Shown here: positions 1 through 12,213 of the stretch, one piece after another
Layout: the number at the start of each line of letters is the position of its first letter
Position numbering within the stretch: the stretch's first letter is position 1
DNA from: Bugulina stolonifera
Taxonomy: Eukaryota; Bryozoa; Gymnolaemata; Cheilostomatida; Bugulidae
Assembly: GCA_935421135.1 (NCBI GenBank)
Contig: OW285188.1
Location: 22,855,233-22,919,232 of the forward strand
DNA: 64,000 nt
Reading direction: 5' to 3'
Program-made: the position numbers and the translations under genes
Notes under the pieces: model-generated
Databases searched by the model: none
Told to the model about the DNA's origin: nothing
What the model saw: only the letters and a program-made list of their open reading frames with translations

Positions 1-145
1 CCATGATCTATCATTACTTGTCCTATTCGTGATTCGTGAAGTGTAATGGGATGTCAATGACCTCCCATCTCCAAGTACTATTCCTGCAGTATCACATAGG
101 CTGTCTTTACAATAGCTATTATGCTAACTATGTCTTTGGTTTCAG

Positions 146-1174
146 CTCCTCTCCGTGTGTAGAAATACTAACAGCTACAGGTGAAGAGGCAAGTATACAG
201 AGTTAAATGGCACCAATATTTAGTTAGTGACTTTTATGAACATTGTATTCCTTTAGTAGAGCATGAATATTTACTTAATATCAGCACAAGGTCAGTTATA
301 ATTACTATCCACCATATTCAGATTGTGTGGATGTAGACACATCGGTGGTACAGCTTAAGGTAAATCAGATCTTCTCTTTGGAGTTGCATACTTCCGTTTC
401 CTACTAGCGATGTAGAAGGACGGACTTGTTGCTAACTTGATGATATATGATGATGCAGATACAATGTATATATAAATATTATATACATGTATATGTTATA
501 TTTTAGCCGGATTCACTAGTAAAACAACTGGCTACATACACGTAAGTAGAATAGCATGTAAGTAGAATAGTATGTAAGTAGAATAGTATGTAAGTAGAAT
601 AGTATGTAAGTAGAATAGTATGTAAGTAGAATAGTGTCGTCCATCGGTTCAACAGAGTCATAGATACTGCCGTTGTATAAACTGTGAATAGGTACACAGT
701 GCTAGTGTAGTTACTATACTGACATGTGTTCATAGTGCTATATAATATCAGTACACTACTATTCTAGATGGTTCTTCCCACACCTTGACAGAGAAACAGG
801 AGAGCAAGTTCTCAGTGTAGGCTACCTACATGGTAACACACTAGTACGGCCTAGTTCTTCTAGACCTGGATGTTCTGTTATCCAATTTAGAGCTATAACT
901 CAATGGTGAGTTCTTTATGCCAATAGTGCAATCAAATTGTGTATTCTAAATCAACTTACATGCTAGATTGTAGTAATAACATAGTATTATGTGCAAATAC
1001 ATGCTTCTGGTTGGTATACAGGAATATCTGTTATAATATTGTAGGGACAGACAGAGATTTTACAACTTCCTGATTGGACGAGTAGAACATGGATTTGTCC
1101 TAGAAATAAATGATACAACGATCCCTTTAGCAGCGTTGAAGTCGGCGGTAGCTAAATTTCACAATGCTAACTGA
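146..1174 (+). CDS. 3' part of an unrecognised multi-exon gene
   Basis: The last two exons are well supported. About 768-905 starts with WFFPHLDRETGEQVL and ends at a GTGAG donor. 1045-1174 follows a TTGTAG acceptor and reads RFYNFLIGRVEHGFVLEI to a TGA at 1172-1174. The join is in phase (TG|G). Two weaker upstream exons are 146-180 and 322-359. The join from 359 to 768 is one phase out, so a micro-exon or another donor must lie between them. The gene begins before the window. I do not recognise the family: the C-terminal part is a compact mixed sequence with no signal peptide or membrane segment. The two last exons are fairly certain; the upstream ones are not. Confidence 0.5.
525..640 (+). 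repeat. 16-bp minisatellite in an intron
   Basis: About six tandem copies of a 16-bp unit, GTAAGTAGAATAGTAT, lie between the exons ending at 359 and starting near 768. Every unit carries GTAAGT, the 5' splice-site consensus, on the strand of the surrounding gene. Confidence 0.8.
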
Positions 1175-1372
1175 ATAGAACGCATACATAGATGTTCAGC
1201 ATCAAAGTTATTGTGTAGCTTATACATGTGTATCTAGATAGATGTCTTGTGGTCGTCAATCTATACAAACTTAATGTTAATGCAATGCTTCAGTCAGTTG
1301 ACTTGCTGAAATGGGTCAAGGTAGATAAATTAGTACTATAACTGAGCACAGTTCCATATTCCTGTATTTTCT

Positions 1373-4176
1373 ATGATTTGCCAGATTACACCGAAGCTAT
1401 CTCTGTTTGAAGTGATAGATTTTTTCCTCATGCACATTGCTGGGTATTTGTCCACCATTGCTCCAAAGCTCATGGCTACTAATGACATGCACAAACTTGG
1501 GCTATGGGGAAAATCTTCTAAGCAACGTACGATTCTTAAGGTTACATATTATTTTATATTTTTGAACAGTACAGTCATTATCTATCACATGTACATGTAC
1601 ATGTATTATCCATTGCAGTAGTTCACAAGCTGATAAAAAATTCCATCTCGTAACTGATTGTTTGTTAAAAGTACTATTTGGAAAATAGTAGAAGCTTCTC
1701 AATTGTTAGTAATTGAGGGGCGGGGTTTGGTTTTTTGAATGTTAGCAAGTAATAAACTGCTTCAATCATCTTGTTTTCAACTGGTATTCATTCCTCCAGA
1801 TTTGTTCAGCCTGTTGAACTATCTGTGAGCAAAAATGATTGTTTTGAATAGTTTGTTGTTCAAGTATAATTTGTTACAGTCAGCATCAGATCTCCACGTC
1901 TACACCCTAGGAAGTATCTGACAGCATCTGATGGATGTGATGGCGTGCAGTCTACGTCACCTTCAGCTCCTTCTCCTGTTGTTTCGCCTTCCAGCTCCAT
2001 ACCTGGATCACCGAGACCACATTCTCCTCTACCACCTCTTCCTAATCCACAACAGCAATCCAACCCGTCTGCTTCATCTTTTACTCTAAACTCATCACCA
2101 CCTCCAACCTCCTTGGTTGCCTCCACTGATGGAAATGCATCTGGTACAACATTTCCAGGTGGAAAAATAGTTTCCCAAAACATCATTCAATCTTCATATG
2201 TATCCTCATTGGTCTCTATACACTGCCCCAGAACTAGTGCTACACCAACCAAGACCCGTTCTCGGGCCATTTCGACTTCTCCAACGTTGCAAACTGATGG
2301 TGCTTCATCGCCATCATGCATCACTGGTACTACTCTTATACTTTCACCACATGATTTCCACCTGTCCCAAAACTTATCACGACTTTCTCGCTCATGTGAT
2401 GACAATTTAAATGAGCTCTCTACTCGGGCTACTCCCACAGTGGTGATTTCCCCTGCTGCTATGCAACAGGAACTGCCTATATTAGTTCCACCAAGTAAAG
2501 CGTCTTTGCTGGTCAGCGCATTGTCACCAGCTCCAGTGTTGACCACGTTTTCTGCACCACCACCTACACCACCACGATCACCATCTCCTACCAGTTCACG
2601 AATATCACCTATTGGTTTATGCTCATCACGATCTGCCCAAAGTTCACTTTATCAACAGAATTTGCAATACTCGGTTGGATCATCCCCACCACCATGGTCA
2701 AGGTCAACGACTCAGTCTGGTTCACCTGTATCCTCAATGCCAGTATGTATTCACAGAATGTCAGCTGTGCCTTCAAAGTCACCAATACCTAAAAGGTCAT
2801 CTGTTCCTTCAAGATCATCAACACCCTCGAGGTCATCGACACCCGCAAGGTCATCAACATCAATAAGGTCATCGACACCTTCAAGGTCATTGACACCCAT
2901 AAGGTCATCGGCACCTGCAAGGTCATCGACAGCTGCAAGATCATTTAGATCTTCAAGGTCATCTGTTCCTTCAATGTCCCAAGTCACAAAGTCCCAAGAT
3001 TTAATAGATCCAGAAAAGTCACTTCTTAAACTAGAGTCTCCACTATCATCATCGCTACCTTCTTCACATACAGATATGTCTGCACCTGATGATGCAACAG
3101 ATCTTGTGCAAAAGTTTGGACTACCATCTTCATACATTCTCTCCGATACATTTGTTTACACAGAAGGGGAATCTGGCAGCCTACAGCAACGTTGTGGTTG
3201 GTTTTTAAGTTATTTGTTGATAAAATAACTTTTTAATGTGTCGTTTGTGTGAAATTTGAAAATTGCAAATAATTTACGATCTGTGTTGTGAATATTGTAG
3301 ATGCACCGCAGACTCCTTGTAGCAAAAGTGAACCTGGCATAGCTTTCCACAATCTCACGTACCACACTGCCTCTGTTGGCACACAAGGTATGGGTTATAA
3401 TATACACTACGGCTATAAATCATACACTCCATTGGCACTATAACCTCCACTCTACAATGTACATGTTCTTGTATTTTTATGATAATTCTGAGACTTAGGT
3501 GCAGATTGGAGAAATTCGATATTGCCTTTGGTTTTTACCAGAAATAAAGTAAAAGTTGTCTTCTCTGTGAATTGTTGGTTGACAGCCCAAATCCCAACCA
3601 CAAAATAGCAATCTATTTTAAACTTTCCACTACTAATTTATACCTGCGCAGATTTGCGACTAATTTGAAGAGCTTTACCATCATGGAATAACTTCATTTG
3701 CATACACTTCATATTTTGCATACTTTACATGACTCTAGGTCACAATAAAAACCTTCCTCCAGCCGAGAGAAAAGGCCGCTCAGTAAACTCAGTAACTGAG
3801 TTGGAGAAATCTGGCTCCAGAGATAGCAGTGAGTGAATAGACTTATGTGTAGTACATGTTTTTGTTTGTTTTTTGTTTTATACGTTAAATGTCCGTTATC
3901 TTTATCAACTTTTTCATGGTTTAGTCGAAAACGAATTCAAAATGAGATTAATAAGAGATTGTGGTAAAGATATAGTTACTAGTGTCACTAAAGTCTAGTT
4001 ATTGGTTATTATAATCTGTAGAATATGCATGATAAACATTATACCAGCATGAGGAGAATAGATCAGGCCAGTTTAAATGGAATATCTTCTTGGCTACTTT
4101 TATTATAGATTCTCAACCCGAGAGGAGTGTTAGAGATGAACTGAAGCATCATGTATCAGATATACAAGGTGCTTAG
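1373..4176 (+). CDS. Ser/Pro-rich disordered protein with RSSTP repeats
   Basis: Five exons join in phase: 1373-1526, 1880-3196, 3301-3387, 3739-3828 and 4109-4176, giving about 571 residues. The start is an ATG at 1373 (MICQITPKLSLF). The first exon encodes a short hydrophobic or helical stretch. The large second exon is almost wholly low-complexity Ser/Pro/Thr. From about 2760 to 2980 it holds hexad repeats of the type SRSSTP/ARSSTS/IRSSTP, encoded by an 18-bp minisatellite. Just before the repeats SKSPIPKRSS contains an SxIP motif in a basic, serine-rich setting, as in EB1-binding plus-end proteins. The C-terminus is charged (RSVRDELKHHVSDIQG). I know no named family for it. If the last exon splices at CAAG|GTGCTT instead of reading through to TAG, the gene would continue. 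Confidence 0.6.
2755..2985 (+). repeat. 18-bp coding minisatellite (RSSTP hexads)
   Basis: About a dozen imperfect copies of an 18-bp unit resembling TCAAGGTCATCGACACCT keep the frame and encode repeated six-residue blocks with the core RSSTP/RSSTA. Confidence 0.8.
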
Positions 4177-5814
4177 TGTTCCACCTCACCCTAATAACAT
4201 ACAGAATCTACCTACAGTTGACTGATCATCAACGAGGTAACACCTAGATATACTGGAACTTGTTTTAAGAAACGTGACTATATTGTAGTAGATAACTACC
4301 GGAAAAGTACAATCAATTTTATGCTATCTACAGTTTTCTTGCTTTCTTATTCTACTCAGTAGTATGTAGTACGTAATACGTAGTATGTAGTATGTAGTGC
4401 GCAGTATGTAGTACGTAGTACGTAGTGTGTAGTATATAGTGCGCAGTATGTAGTGCGTAGTACGTAGTATGTAGTGCATAGTATGTAGTATGTAGTGCAT
4501 AGTATGTAGTACGTAGTGCGCAGTATGTAGTACGTAGTGTGTAGTATGTAGCACATAAAATGTAGTATGTAATATGGTAGCATAGAGTACGTAGTATGTA
4601 GAAGAGGATGTGTATAAAAATTGAAAAACTTACAAATGGTCAATATATTATAAAATATATTATATTATAATATAATATATTCCCATTGTCCATATTATGG
4701 ACAAGGGCAATGGGTATAGTATGGTACATGTATATGCTTATAAATGTTGTACTGGTTAGACTATGGCCACTATGGCTTACCATTTTCATGCAATAGATAT
4801 TTTAAATCATTCCCCTTATGACAACAAACAACCATTAAGTGCATAGTTGCCAAGGTGTCTTCATACAACATACATGTGTATATTGGAGAGTTTGTATTCA
4901 ATGTACGCACTGGCCTGAATGTTCAGTAAGCTTTTGGTTGTAATACAAAGTTGTCCTCTCCTGTGTTTTTATATCTTATTTCTTTACCTATGGTATTATT
5001 GGCTTATTATATCAAATTGTATGGACTAATGAGGTTATTGGTTGAATTCACTCATTTATTGCCTAGTTGGCACTTTGTTAGTAATGATACCTTACTTGTG
5101 CTCCTAACTTGGTTGTATTTGGTTCTTGATTGTTGCAAGTAATTTTATTCAGAGATTACCAGCTCTCCAAGACTAACCATCTGAGCCGGTGGTGATTTTA
5201 TATTCAAAGTTCAATTTCAACTTAAAATAGATTATTGAGATTTGTACTAAAGAATTATGGTTTTATTCGGCAATGAATGTGTTTGTCAAGGAGTACTACA
5301 TAATGAGAAACATGCTTTTCTAGAATAATCATAACACAGTAAATGTGATAGATGGCTCAGCTGGGATTGGTGCACCAACAATTAGAATTTATTGAATTTT
5401 ATTCTGCAGCTATTTTATTGAGATGGTTGTTGTTAAACTGGTCATTTGTGTATAGAAAGGTGTTCCATCTTGTGATACTAAAAGCTTATCACTCCTCTGA
5501 TGACAAAGTCGTTTTTGTTATGTTAGTTATAGAATCTTTGTTCTTTAACATCTGATGAATCAATAATATGATGAGCACCTGTCAACCAAATGCTTCATAT
5601 TGAATTGGAAAATAAAATATAATTACACAATTTAGTAGAAGGTTCACAAGATAGTGGCTAGACGACAGCAATACATGCTGGAGTTTCAACATAAAACTGT
5701 GGCTATCTAAAATTCATGTGAGACTACACCAGCCTGATGAGGGCCAGTGAATTTAGTACAAATATTATAAATATGTCGTTGGACTCAGTTTTGCAGTACA
5801 ACTAACATAAATAT
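4177..5814. other. Spacer without a supported gene
   Basis: It contains the tandem repeat at 4358-4610, an AT palindrome near 4645-4680, and one half-site of the dispersed hairpin family at 4947-4960. Short open frames near 4951-5142 and 5352-5555 are AT-rich and show no recognisable protein. A cytoplasmic-tail exon of the ADAM-like gene that ends at 6686 could lie here on the minus strand, but I could not find it. Confidence 0.5.
4358..4612. repeat. Minisatellite, unit near GTAGTATGTA
   Basis: About 250 bp of degenerate tandem 10-11 bp units (GTAGTATGTA/GTAGTACGTA/GTAGTGCGCA). Open frames across it are low-complexity artefacts. Confidence 0.85.
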
Positions 5815-6480
5815 TTTGTTGTGTCCGGCTGGGTAACTGAGGTGCAGCCGTACAACATGCAAACCAGAGTAGAGGGAGACAGAACCGGCGGACCGATCAA
5901 GAGGGAGCTAGGACTAGAGAGAGTGAGCATGTTCAACCTGACACACTGTAAACATACGACAAGGTAATGGGGTGAAACAGAAAAACTCCCAGGTCGTTAG
6001 AAGGTGTGGGAGCGGCTCCTACAGCTATTTCAGTTGCTTGTAGGCTGTAGTTCAATAAAGTTATCTTAATAAGCTGAACTTACACAGCTTCCTACTGTTT
6101 ACTGCTACTCATTTCTGGCCTTGGGTCTTTCCAAGTACAGTTCATGACTAGTACTAGGACCCAGCAGTCCAACCCTACCAATGGCTGTAGCTCTTGACTC
6201 CTGCTAGTCTACATGTATCTCGCTATGGAAGCCGACCACACTCCACTGGGTCTTGTGCCAACTCTGAGAACTCTGACGGCACTTTCAGGTCTGCGGGACT
6301 CTCTTAGTTAGCCCCCTCTACCTTGTTGTGGGTTTGCAGTTCTATTTGTTTAGACCTGCTCTCTCTCTCTAGCCCCCCTCTCTTGTTTGATCAGCTGGTT
6401 CTGACTTCTTTTTCCCTGTTCTCTGGCCTGTATGTTGTGTGGCTGCGCCTCAGCCACCCACCCGAACACAACACACGGTG
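5815..6480. mobile_element. MITE-like element with 33-bp inverted ends
   Basis: The left end at 5817 starts TGTTGTGTCCGGCTGGGT. The right end is its imperfect inverse, ending CCCGAACACAACA at 6473; 28 of 33 positions match. The 9-mer CATAAATAT occurs at 5806-5814 and again at 6481-6489, fitting a 9-bp target duplication as made by Mutator-like transposases. Two and seven extra bases lie between the inverted ends and the repeat, so the exact ends are uncertain. The element is about 660 bp, more GC-rich than its surroundings, contains AATAAA near 6052, and has no transposase. A solo LTR (TG...CA ends) is the main alternative. Confidence 0.6.
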
Positions 6481-6685
6481 CATAAATATAATTGCCAAGG
6501 CATTAGTGGGATGTAGAGTAAAAAGCATGAAAAGCATACCAATGTCAACACCGCATATGATGTTAGTTAGAATCAGTATGCAATAATATGGAATAATGTG
6601 AATGGTAATGCGGAATGTTCTGTATGGGATATAACAATATGAAGTCATCTGTATATGCATGTAATATAGGTGAAATCTCACTCAC

Positions 6686-9600
6686 CGATGTTGTAATCAT
6701 TGTTGCAACTGTAATAGAGATTACGTATATATGTGTAGCATCTTTTTTGGCAGAAGCTGGTGTTAGTAGAGGTTTGCATGTTGTAGAACGAACTGTTGAA
6801 GTTGTAGCTTCTTTGTATGTGGCAGAGGTGACTGGGCTGGTAGTAGTTGAGGTGGTATTGGTAGTATTCTGGGTGGTAGTAGTTGGGTTGCTAGAGGTAG
6901 TAGTAGTTAAGGTAGTAAGTGTAGTAGTTGGCGTGGTAGTGATAATAGTCGGAGTGGTAGTAATAGGTGCGGTAGTGGTAGTAGTTGGTGTGGTAGTGGT
7001 AATAGTCGAAGTGGTAGTAATAGGTGTGGTAGTGGTAGTAGTTGGTGTGGTAGTGGTAGTAGTTGGGGTGGTAGTAGTTGATGTGGTTGTGGTAGTAGTT
7101 GGGGTGGTAGTAGTTGGTGTGGTTGTGGTAGTAGTTGGGGCAGTGGTAGTCGGTGTGGTTGTAGTTGAGGTGGTTGTCGTTGGGGTGGTAGTGGTAGTGG
7201 TTTTAGTTGGAGTGGTAGTAGTTGATGTGGTAGTAGTTGGTGTGGTAGTGGTTGGAGCAGTAGTAGTTGGGGTGGTAGTAGTTGGGATGGTTGTCGTTGA
7301 GGTGGTTGTAGTTGAGGTGGTAGTGGTAGTAGTTGTGGTTGTGGTAGATTTGGTACGTGGAAATGTGAAACGGACACATTTTGAATTTACACACATTTGA
7401 TTTCGTCCACATCTCGCACCATTTGGTACATGACCTACATCTTCCCCAGTGTCTCCTATAGAATATATTGACAATTTTGGAGTCTCACGCAATTTCGTAG
7501 TGTTACCAAGCAAATATTTTAGAATACAGATATAAGCCAATTTTATTGTGAAATCCGTTATTCAAAACCTTGGGTATTAGTAAAAGTATCTCCAAATATT
7601 TTCTGTCATGGTGTCCTCATTGTTAGAATCAAACCAAATAGTAATGTATTCCGCTCTACAATGCTCAATATGATGAGAAATCTTCTGAACATCTATGATA
7701 CTAAATAAACTGTCACAAAACAAAGAAAGGAGAAATGATAAACACAGATCTTACCTATATGATAGGAGACCTGACTACACTCGTTACCATAAATATATGT
7801 GGTAGTATTTGACAGCATGACACCTTTTGGTTCCAGAATTGTCAAATTTCCAGTCAAACCTCTACAATATAATACTCCACAAAAGGCTTCAACTTGGCTT
7901 TGACAAGCTTTATACCCACCAGCATCAGTTCGACCACAGTTGCCATCAATTGTTCCTAAAGATATTGTTGGCCTATTCTACACTTTTATTGTAAGTGAAT
8001 TATTGTTGGTTTAAAATTAGCTATAACATAGCAAGTCACTTCCAAATTCATCGTCTGATATAAACTACAAGTGTAGACTTTTTTAAATTACAAACCTTTC
8101 CAATTTTTTGCTTCATAGCATATTCGTTTAGCACTTTTCGCTTTTCTGCCATAAATATATTGACACTGGGATGTATGGGACCTGCATCTCCCGCCATAGC
8201 AATAAGCGTCACCATTGTTAACACATTTAATTCCATTTGGCTGGTGGTTATCTGCAGGACACCACTCTGACGTGCCGTCACATCTTTCCTCAACATCACA
8301 AATCTCGTCATTGCTTGGTCGGCAGATAGCACCTTTTCTTTTAATGGTACATGTGTCCATCTCGCAACATGCTCCTTGAAAGTTTGAAAAATTATTAGTA
8401 TGGTATGATTAATTGACTGACCGACCGACTCACTGACTGACTGACTGACTGACCCCTGAACACCCTCTGATCAGTTATTACCATTCATGTCTACCTACCT
8501 GTTGCACATGTTGCATTGGTGTAGAATTTACAGGTCTGTGGATCGCAACATCTGCTTGTACATCTGTTTGTAGGTCCACAGTCACAATCTTCCCCTAAAT
8601 ATTTAGTTTTTTAATTAGAAATATAAAATTCTACGTACAGCATGGAACTTGTCTACATAATTAGTGTAATTGTACTTTTCTTATATAGGCCCTACCTTCA
8701 TCAACTGTATAATCTCCGCATATAGCTTCCTTTTGATAAAGGCTAACTTGAATGCTCCCGAGACATCTACCAAAGTTGTAAATTTTGAAGTTCTCTCTTA
8801 ACTGAACTTTGGTGCAGCCAGACCATTCTTTTGTCAGCAGATATGGCCCTAACATCAATGATAAGTAGCAGTTTATGTTCCAAATGATGGAATGATGTCC
8901 ATTGTGAGATTATTGTTACCATTATTCAAGTTAGATAGATGGGATAACTCTAAAATGTGACCAACAAAACTGGATTCTTTCTAAATTATGTCTGTTCCAA
9001 ATTTTACCTCAGAGCTTTTCTGCAACAGGCTCCACATCTATGTGGGTAATATTCTAACACATTATTTGGAAGAGCGCATCTTTTATAGCCTATATATTTC
9101 ATTTCAAACCAACGAGATCGGCACTTCTACGTGGGATAATTTCTAGTATTTTTAATTTTATGCTTATAGTACCAGTAGATGTTATATTTCCAAGTGTGAT
9201 TGATTACTATACTTACCCAATGTGTTACTCATTATGCATTCTGTACCAGGAGAGCAATCACACCCTGTAAATGCATTAATATGGTTCAGTCCTAGTAGAA
9301 GTCCGAGTCCATGGGATAGGAGAATAGCTGTATACCTGATTGAGTTGAGGTAGTCACTGATTAACATCCCTCCTCTCAGCAAAGAGCAGATACTATTTTT
9401 AACGACCCTTACTGGTATTGAAAGTTTTTCGTTGGTTATTAAAACGGCAGCATCACTGGCATGTGTCCAATTATTTTGGTATCGATAGGTATTAAAACGA
9501 GTCATGATTGAATCAGCATCAAATGTGTCTGAACTTCTACCTTCTCTGGGATATGGAATCCTGTTTCTCGTACTCCATACTTCCATACCTACCAATCTTA

Positions 9601-10438
9601 TATTCATCATGAATTGTGAAAAGTAGAAGTTTGCGTGAGCAATGATGTTTAGTGTTCTTCTCATGCAATCTTCGAGGGACGTATTTAGCTTTTGATACAT
9701 GCTGTGATCAAGGATGACGTGCAGCTCAATATATCTGAGAGAAAGATTCTGATCCACAGCTTCTCGTCTCATTATTCTTTTCTTGCTAAGCTCCCCATGG
9801 TGACTCACCTCAATGTTGGAAGTGTTCGTTGGGAAAGCAGCTTCATTGTTTGCATATGAAGGCTTCATTCGTAGCACGTGTTGTATTGTGTCTCCAGATT
9901 TAACAGTGTTCAATGTCGCTATAGTGTTTGTTAACTCGATCTCTCCGCTGACTCCACCACAAAGGTTGATAGTTGCGAACGAGGATGTATGTTCTAAGAC
10001 ACTTCCTGCGAACTGGCAGTTGTTGAAATCTAAATCACTAATTTCCTTCAATGAGGTTTTTATATCATGATGCCACACTATTAAGCCGTCTGCTATGGTC
10101 ACATGACTTCTTTCCAATTGTAGAATCATTGATTCTATTTCCGGTCCTGATATAAATACTTCCACATGGTTTACTTTGATTGAGTTGATACTTTTAGTTA
10201 AATTGTTGCAACTCTGTTTGTCATTGACAATAATTTGATAGAGTTCTGAAAATGCTACCTTTACTTGTACAGTGACAACTCTCTTCTGTGTTCTATCAGA
10301 TTTCCGCTGAGAGACTATTGGATCATTATGGCAAAGTTCTTCACTTCGGCTTATACTAGCACTAGAGTTGATAGCATTGGAAGCCGCAATTATGTGTATG
10401 CAAAAATATATAAGTAGATATAGATCAATACAGTGCAT
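6686..10438 (-). CDS. ADAM-like protein with degenerate metalloprotease and Thr-rich stalk
   Basis: Six exons on the minus strand join in phase 1 throughout: 9217-10438, 8696-8848, 8499-8594, 8096-8374, 7755-7955 and 6686-7455, about 907 residues. The order is a signal peptide (MHCIDLYLLIYFCIH), an M12B prodomain with an RIMRR furin-like site, a reprolysin domain, a disintegrin domain (GEDCDCGPTNRC...CC), an ADAM cysteine-rich domain, then about 200 residues of Thr/Pro repeats. The zinc helix near residues 376-386 reads HGLGLLLGLNH. The catalytic Glu is Gly and the second zinc His is Leu, so proteolysis is not expected; the CIMSN Met-turn is kept. The last exon ends at a GTGAGT donor within a partly hydrophobic run (HIYVISITVATMITTS). 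A further TM/tail exon is therefore expected, but I did not find it. If unspliced, the frame stops at 6563. It is a tandem paralogue of the gene at 12214-18005. Confidence 0.85.
6850..7350 (-). repeat. Coding minisatellite for Thr/Pro-rich mucin-like stalk
   Basis: About 500 bp of degenerate ACC/ACT/CCA triplet-based repeats encode TTTTTPTTTT-type sequence inside the last located exon of the ADAM-like gene. Such tracts are usually densely O-glycosylated stalks. The neighbouring paralogue lacks it. Confidence 0.85.
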
Positions 10439-12213
10439 GGTAGTTCGGTAGTTAATTGTAAGCTTGATATTATAATACCTGTGCTACCAGAATGGGAACG
10501 ATTTGAGAATAGTTGTCGGTACTACAAACACAATAATGCACACCTTGATATAACAAGACATCTACATTGCTACAAGTATTGTTGATGGTTACGTTCAACA
10601 ATATGATTTTACAACGAAACATTACGAAGCTACTAAGCAAAAATTGTTTGTTGCGCAAGGAGGACAGTATCAAATACACAATACGAGTATTGTAAACTTG
10701 CTTTCTTGACTGTAGATACTCTATGCAGGTGTAGATACAAGTCATGGTAAATACAAGGCACCATCAGCTTTAGCCTGAGCCCACAATTTTAGCTCATGCT
10801 ACTTCCAGGCTTATACTTATACTTAAAGGACACAGGCTTATTTATAGGGGTGCTCGTACATGTATATACGTCATGTCAGGGGCGGATCCAGGGGTGGTGC
10901 AAGTGGTGCATTTGCACCACTGAGAATTTCAGAGAAAAAATTTTTTTTTTTAATTTTTTTTGTTTTGTTGATTATTATTCAAATGTGTGTGTCAACCTAG
11001 CACAAAAAAATATTTTTGTAGTGCATAGGGGTTCAAAAACATGTGATATGTTATCATATTTCTTAATCCATGTAAATATCCAGCCATTTTTGCCATTTAT
11101 AAGTCAGAGTAGAATGAGCACCATTGTCAAATCTTAGTCACAAGAAACTTTTTATCTATTCTATTTATTTCTAGGCCGGCCCATAGGATAGATAGAAAGA
11201 TAAATATTTTTATTCATTTTGCTTTGTATAATTATATTGTTCATTGAATAAATATATTATTTATTATCATTTATGTTTTGCTTTACAACAAAACAATTAT
11301 AGGTTAGTTACTACTGTTCAACCTAACTCAACTTGCCACCAACTCATTTTAACTGAATGAACTGAACTGGCTCTTAGGTCCTCCTGGACCCACAGTTGCC
11401 AGGATTTTACTTGGTGGCCGGGGCGCTGCCCCGGACCCCGTTGGGGGGCTTGCAGCGCCCCCCAAACTCCCAGCTGGAAGGGACGCTGCAATGCAGTGTG
11501 GCAGGGCACGAAGTGCACCGCACATAAAAACTAAAGTTTTACTTTAAGAAAAGCCCTAACTATCAATTTTGCACCACCCTTACTCCATTCCTGGATCCGC
11601 CACTGCATGTAGATGTGGAACTTAAACAGGCTTATGATATATAGTACATACATTGGGAATACAAGCTTGCATACAGGAATGTTTTGTTTATATCTTTTAC
11701 TCACTTTTGCTTCTTGAGAGCTGGTAACTAGTGATAATGCTGTACAATATTGGTGTCTGTCAGTGAATAGCTACCCAGAACTCAGGGTAGATAGCACTCA
11801 GATAGTCTCATTAGCATGCAATGTGGGTTGTATACAGCTGTAACTGTAAACTAATCGCTATTTGTAGCAATATATATGAATACATGTGCATGGATCTACA
11901 GTGTGTAGTCCTACTGTTGTGGTTTTATGTACACTGAGTGGTGAGTGTAAAATAGATGAGGGTAAAACTACAGGTTTGTAAAGTTGGCGCGTGCGTGCGG
12001 GTGCGGTGTGTCTATTTGAGGTTGACCTCTACTGCAGACTATAGCCTATAACACTGCTTCATTGGCTTAAATTCTACAAATATTGGAAGTTAACAGGTTA
12101 AAATGGTAAACATAACATTGTATTATTGGCATAGGGTTTTATTGACAAGGTTACTGCATAGTTAGAAGTTATTATCCACTACAAACTACATGTATGTAAT
12201 TTAGTTAGATTGT
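10439..12213. other. Spacer between the two ADAM-like genes
   Basis: The 5' flank of the downstream paralogue and the 3' flank of the upstream one. It contains the 729-bp MITE at 10877-11605. I see no other gene. Confidence 0.6.
10877..11605. mobile_element. Non-autonomous DNA transposon (GGCGGATCCAG ends)
   Basis: The left end is CAGGGGCGGATCCAGG and the right end is its inverse, CCTGGATCCGCCACTG. Subterminal GGTGGTGCAA and TTGCACCACC are also inverted. CATGT lies directly on both sides (10872-10876 and 11606-11610), giving a 5-bp target duplication. The middle has a GC-rich self-complementary block (GGGGCGCTGCCCC near 11420) and no transposase. The GGCGGATCCAG terminus is common among animal cut-and-paste elements. 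Confidence 0.85.

Noticed and set aside
3301..3387. GIAFHNLTYHTASVG as the start of an ABCG transporter
   Set aside because: It resembles the first strand of ABCG domains, but no Walker A, ABC signature or membrane helices follow.
4324..4643. Open frames rich in LHTTHYVLHT on the minus strand
   Set aside because: They are translations of a 10-11-bp minisatellite and have no codon or domain signal.
5352..5720. Possible plus-strand exons around WLLLNWSFVYRK and IVARRQQYMLEFQH
   Set aside because: Splice ends are weak and no neighbouring exons join them in phase.
6615..7400. Long plus-strand frame of VVVVGVVVV
   Set aside because: It is the antisense of the Thr-rich ADAM-like exon.
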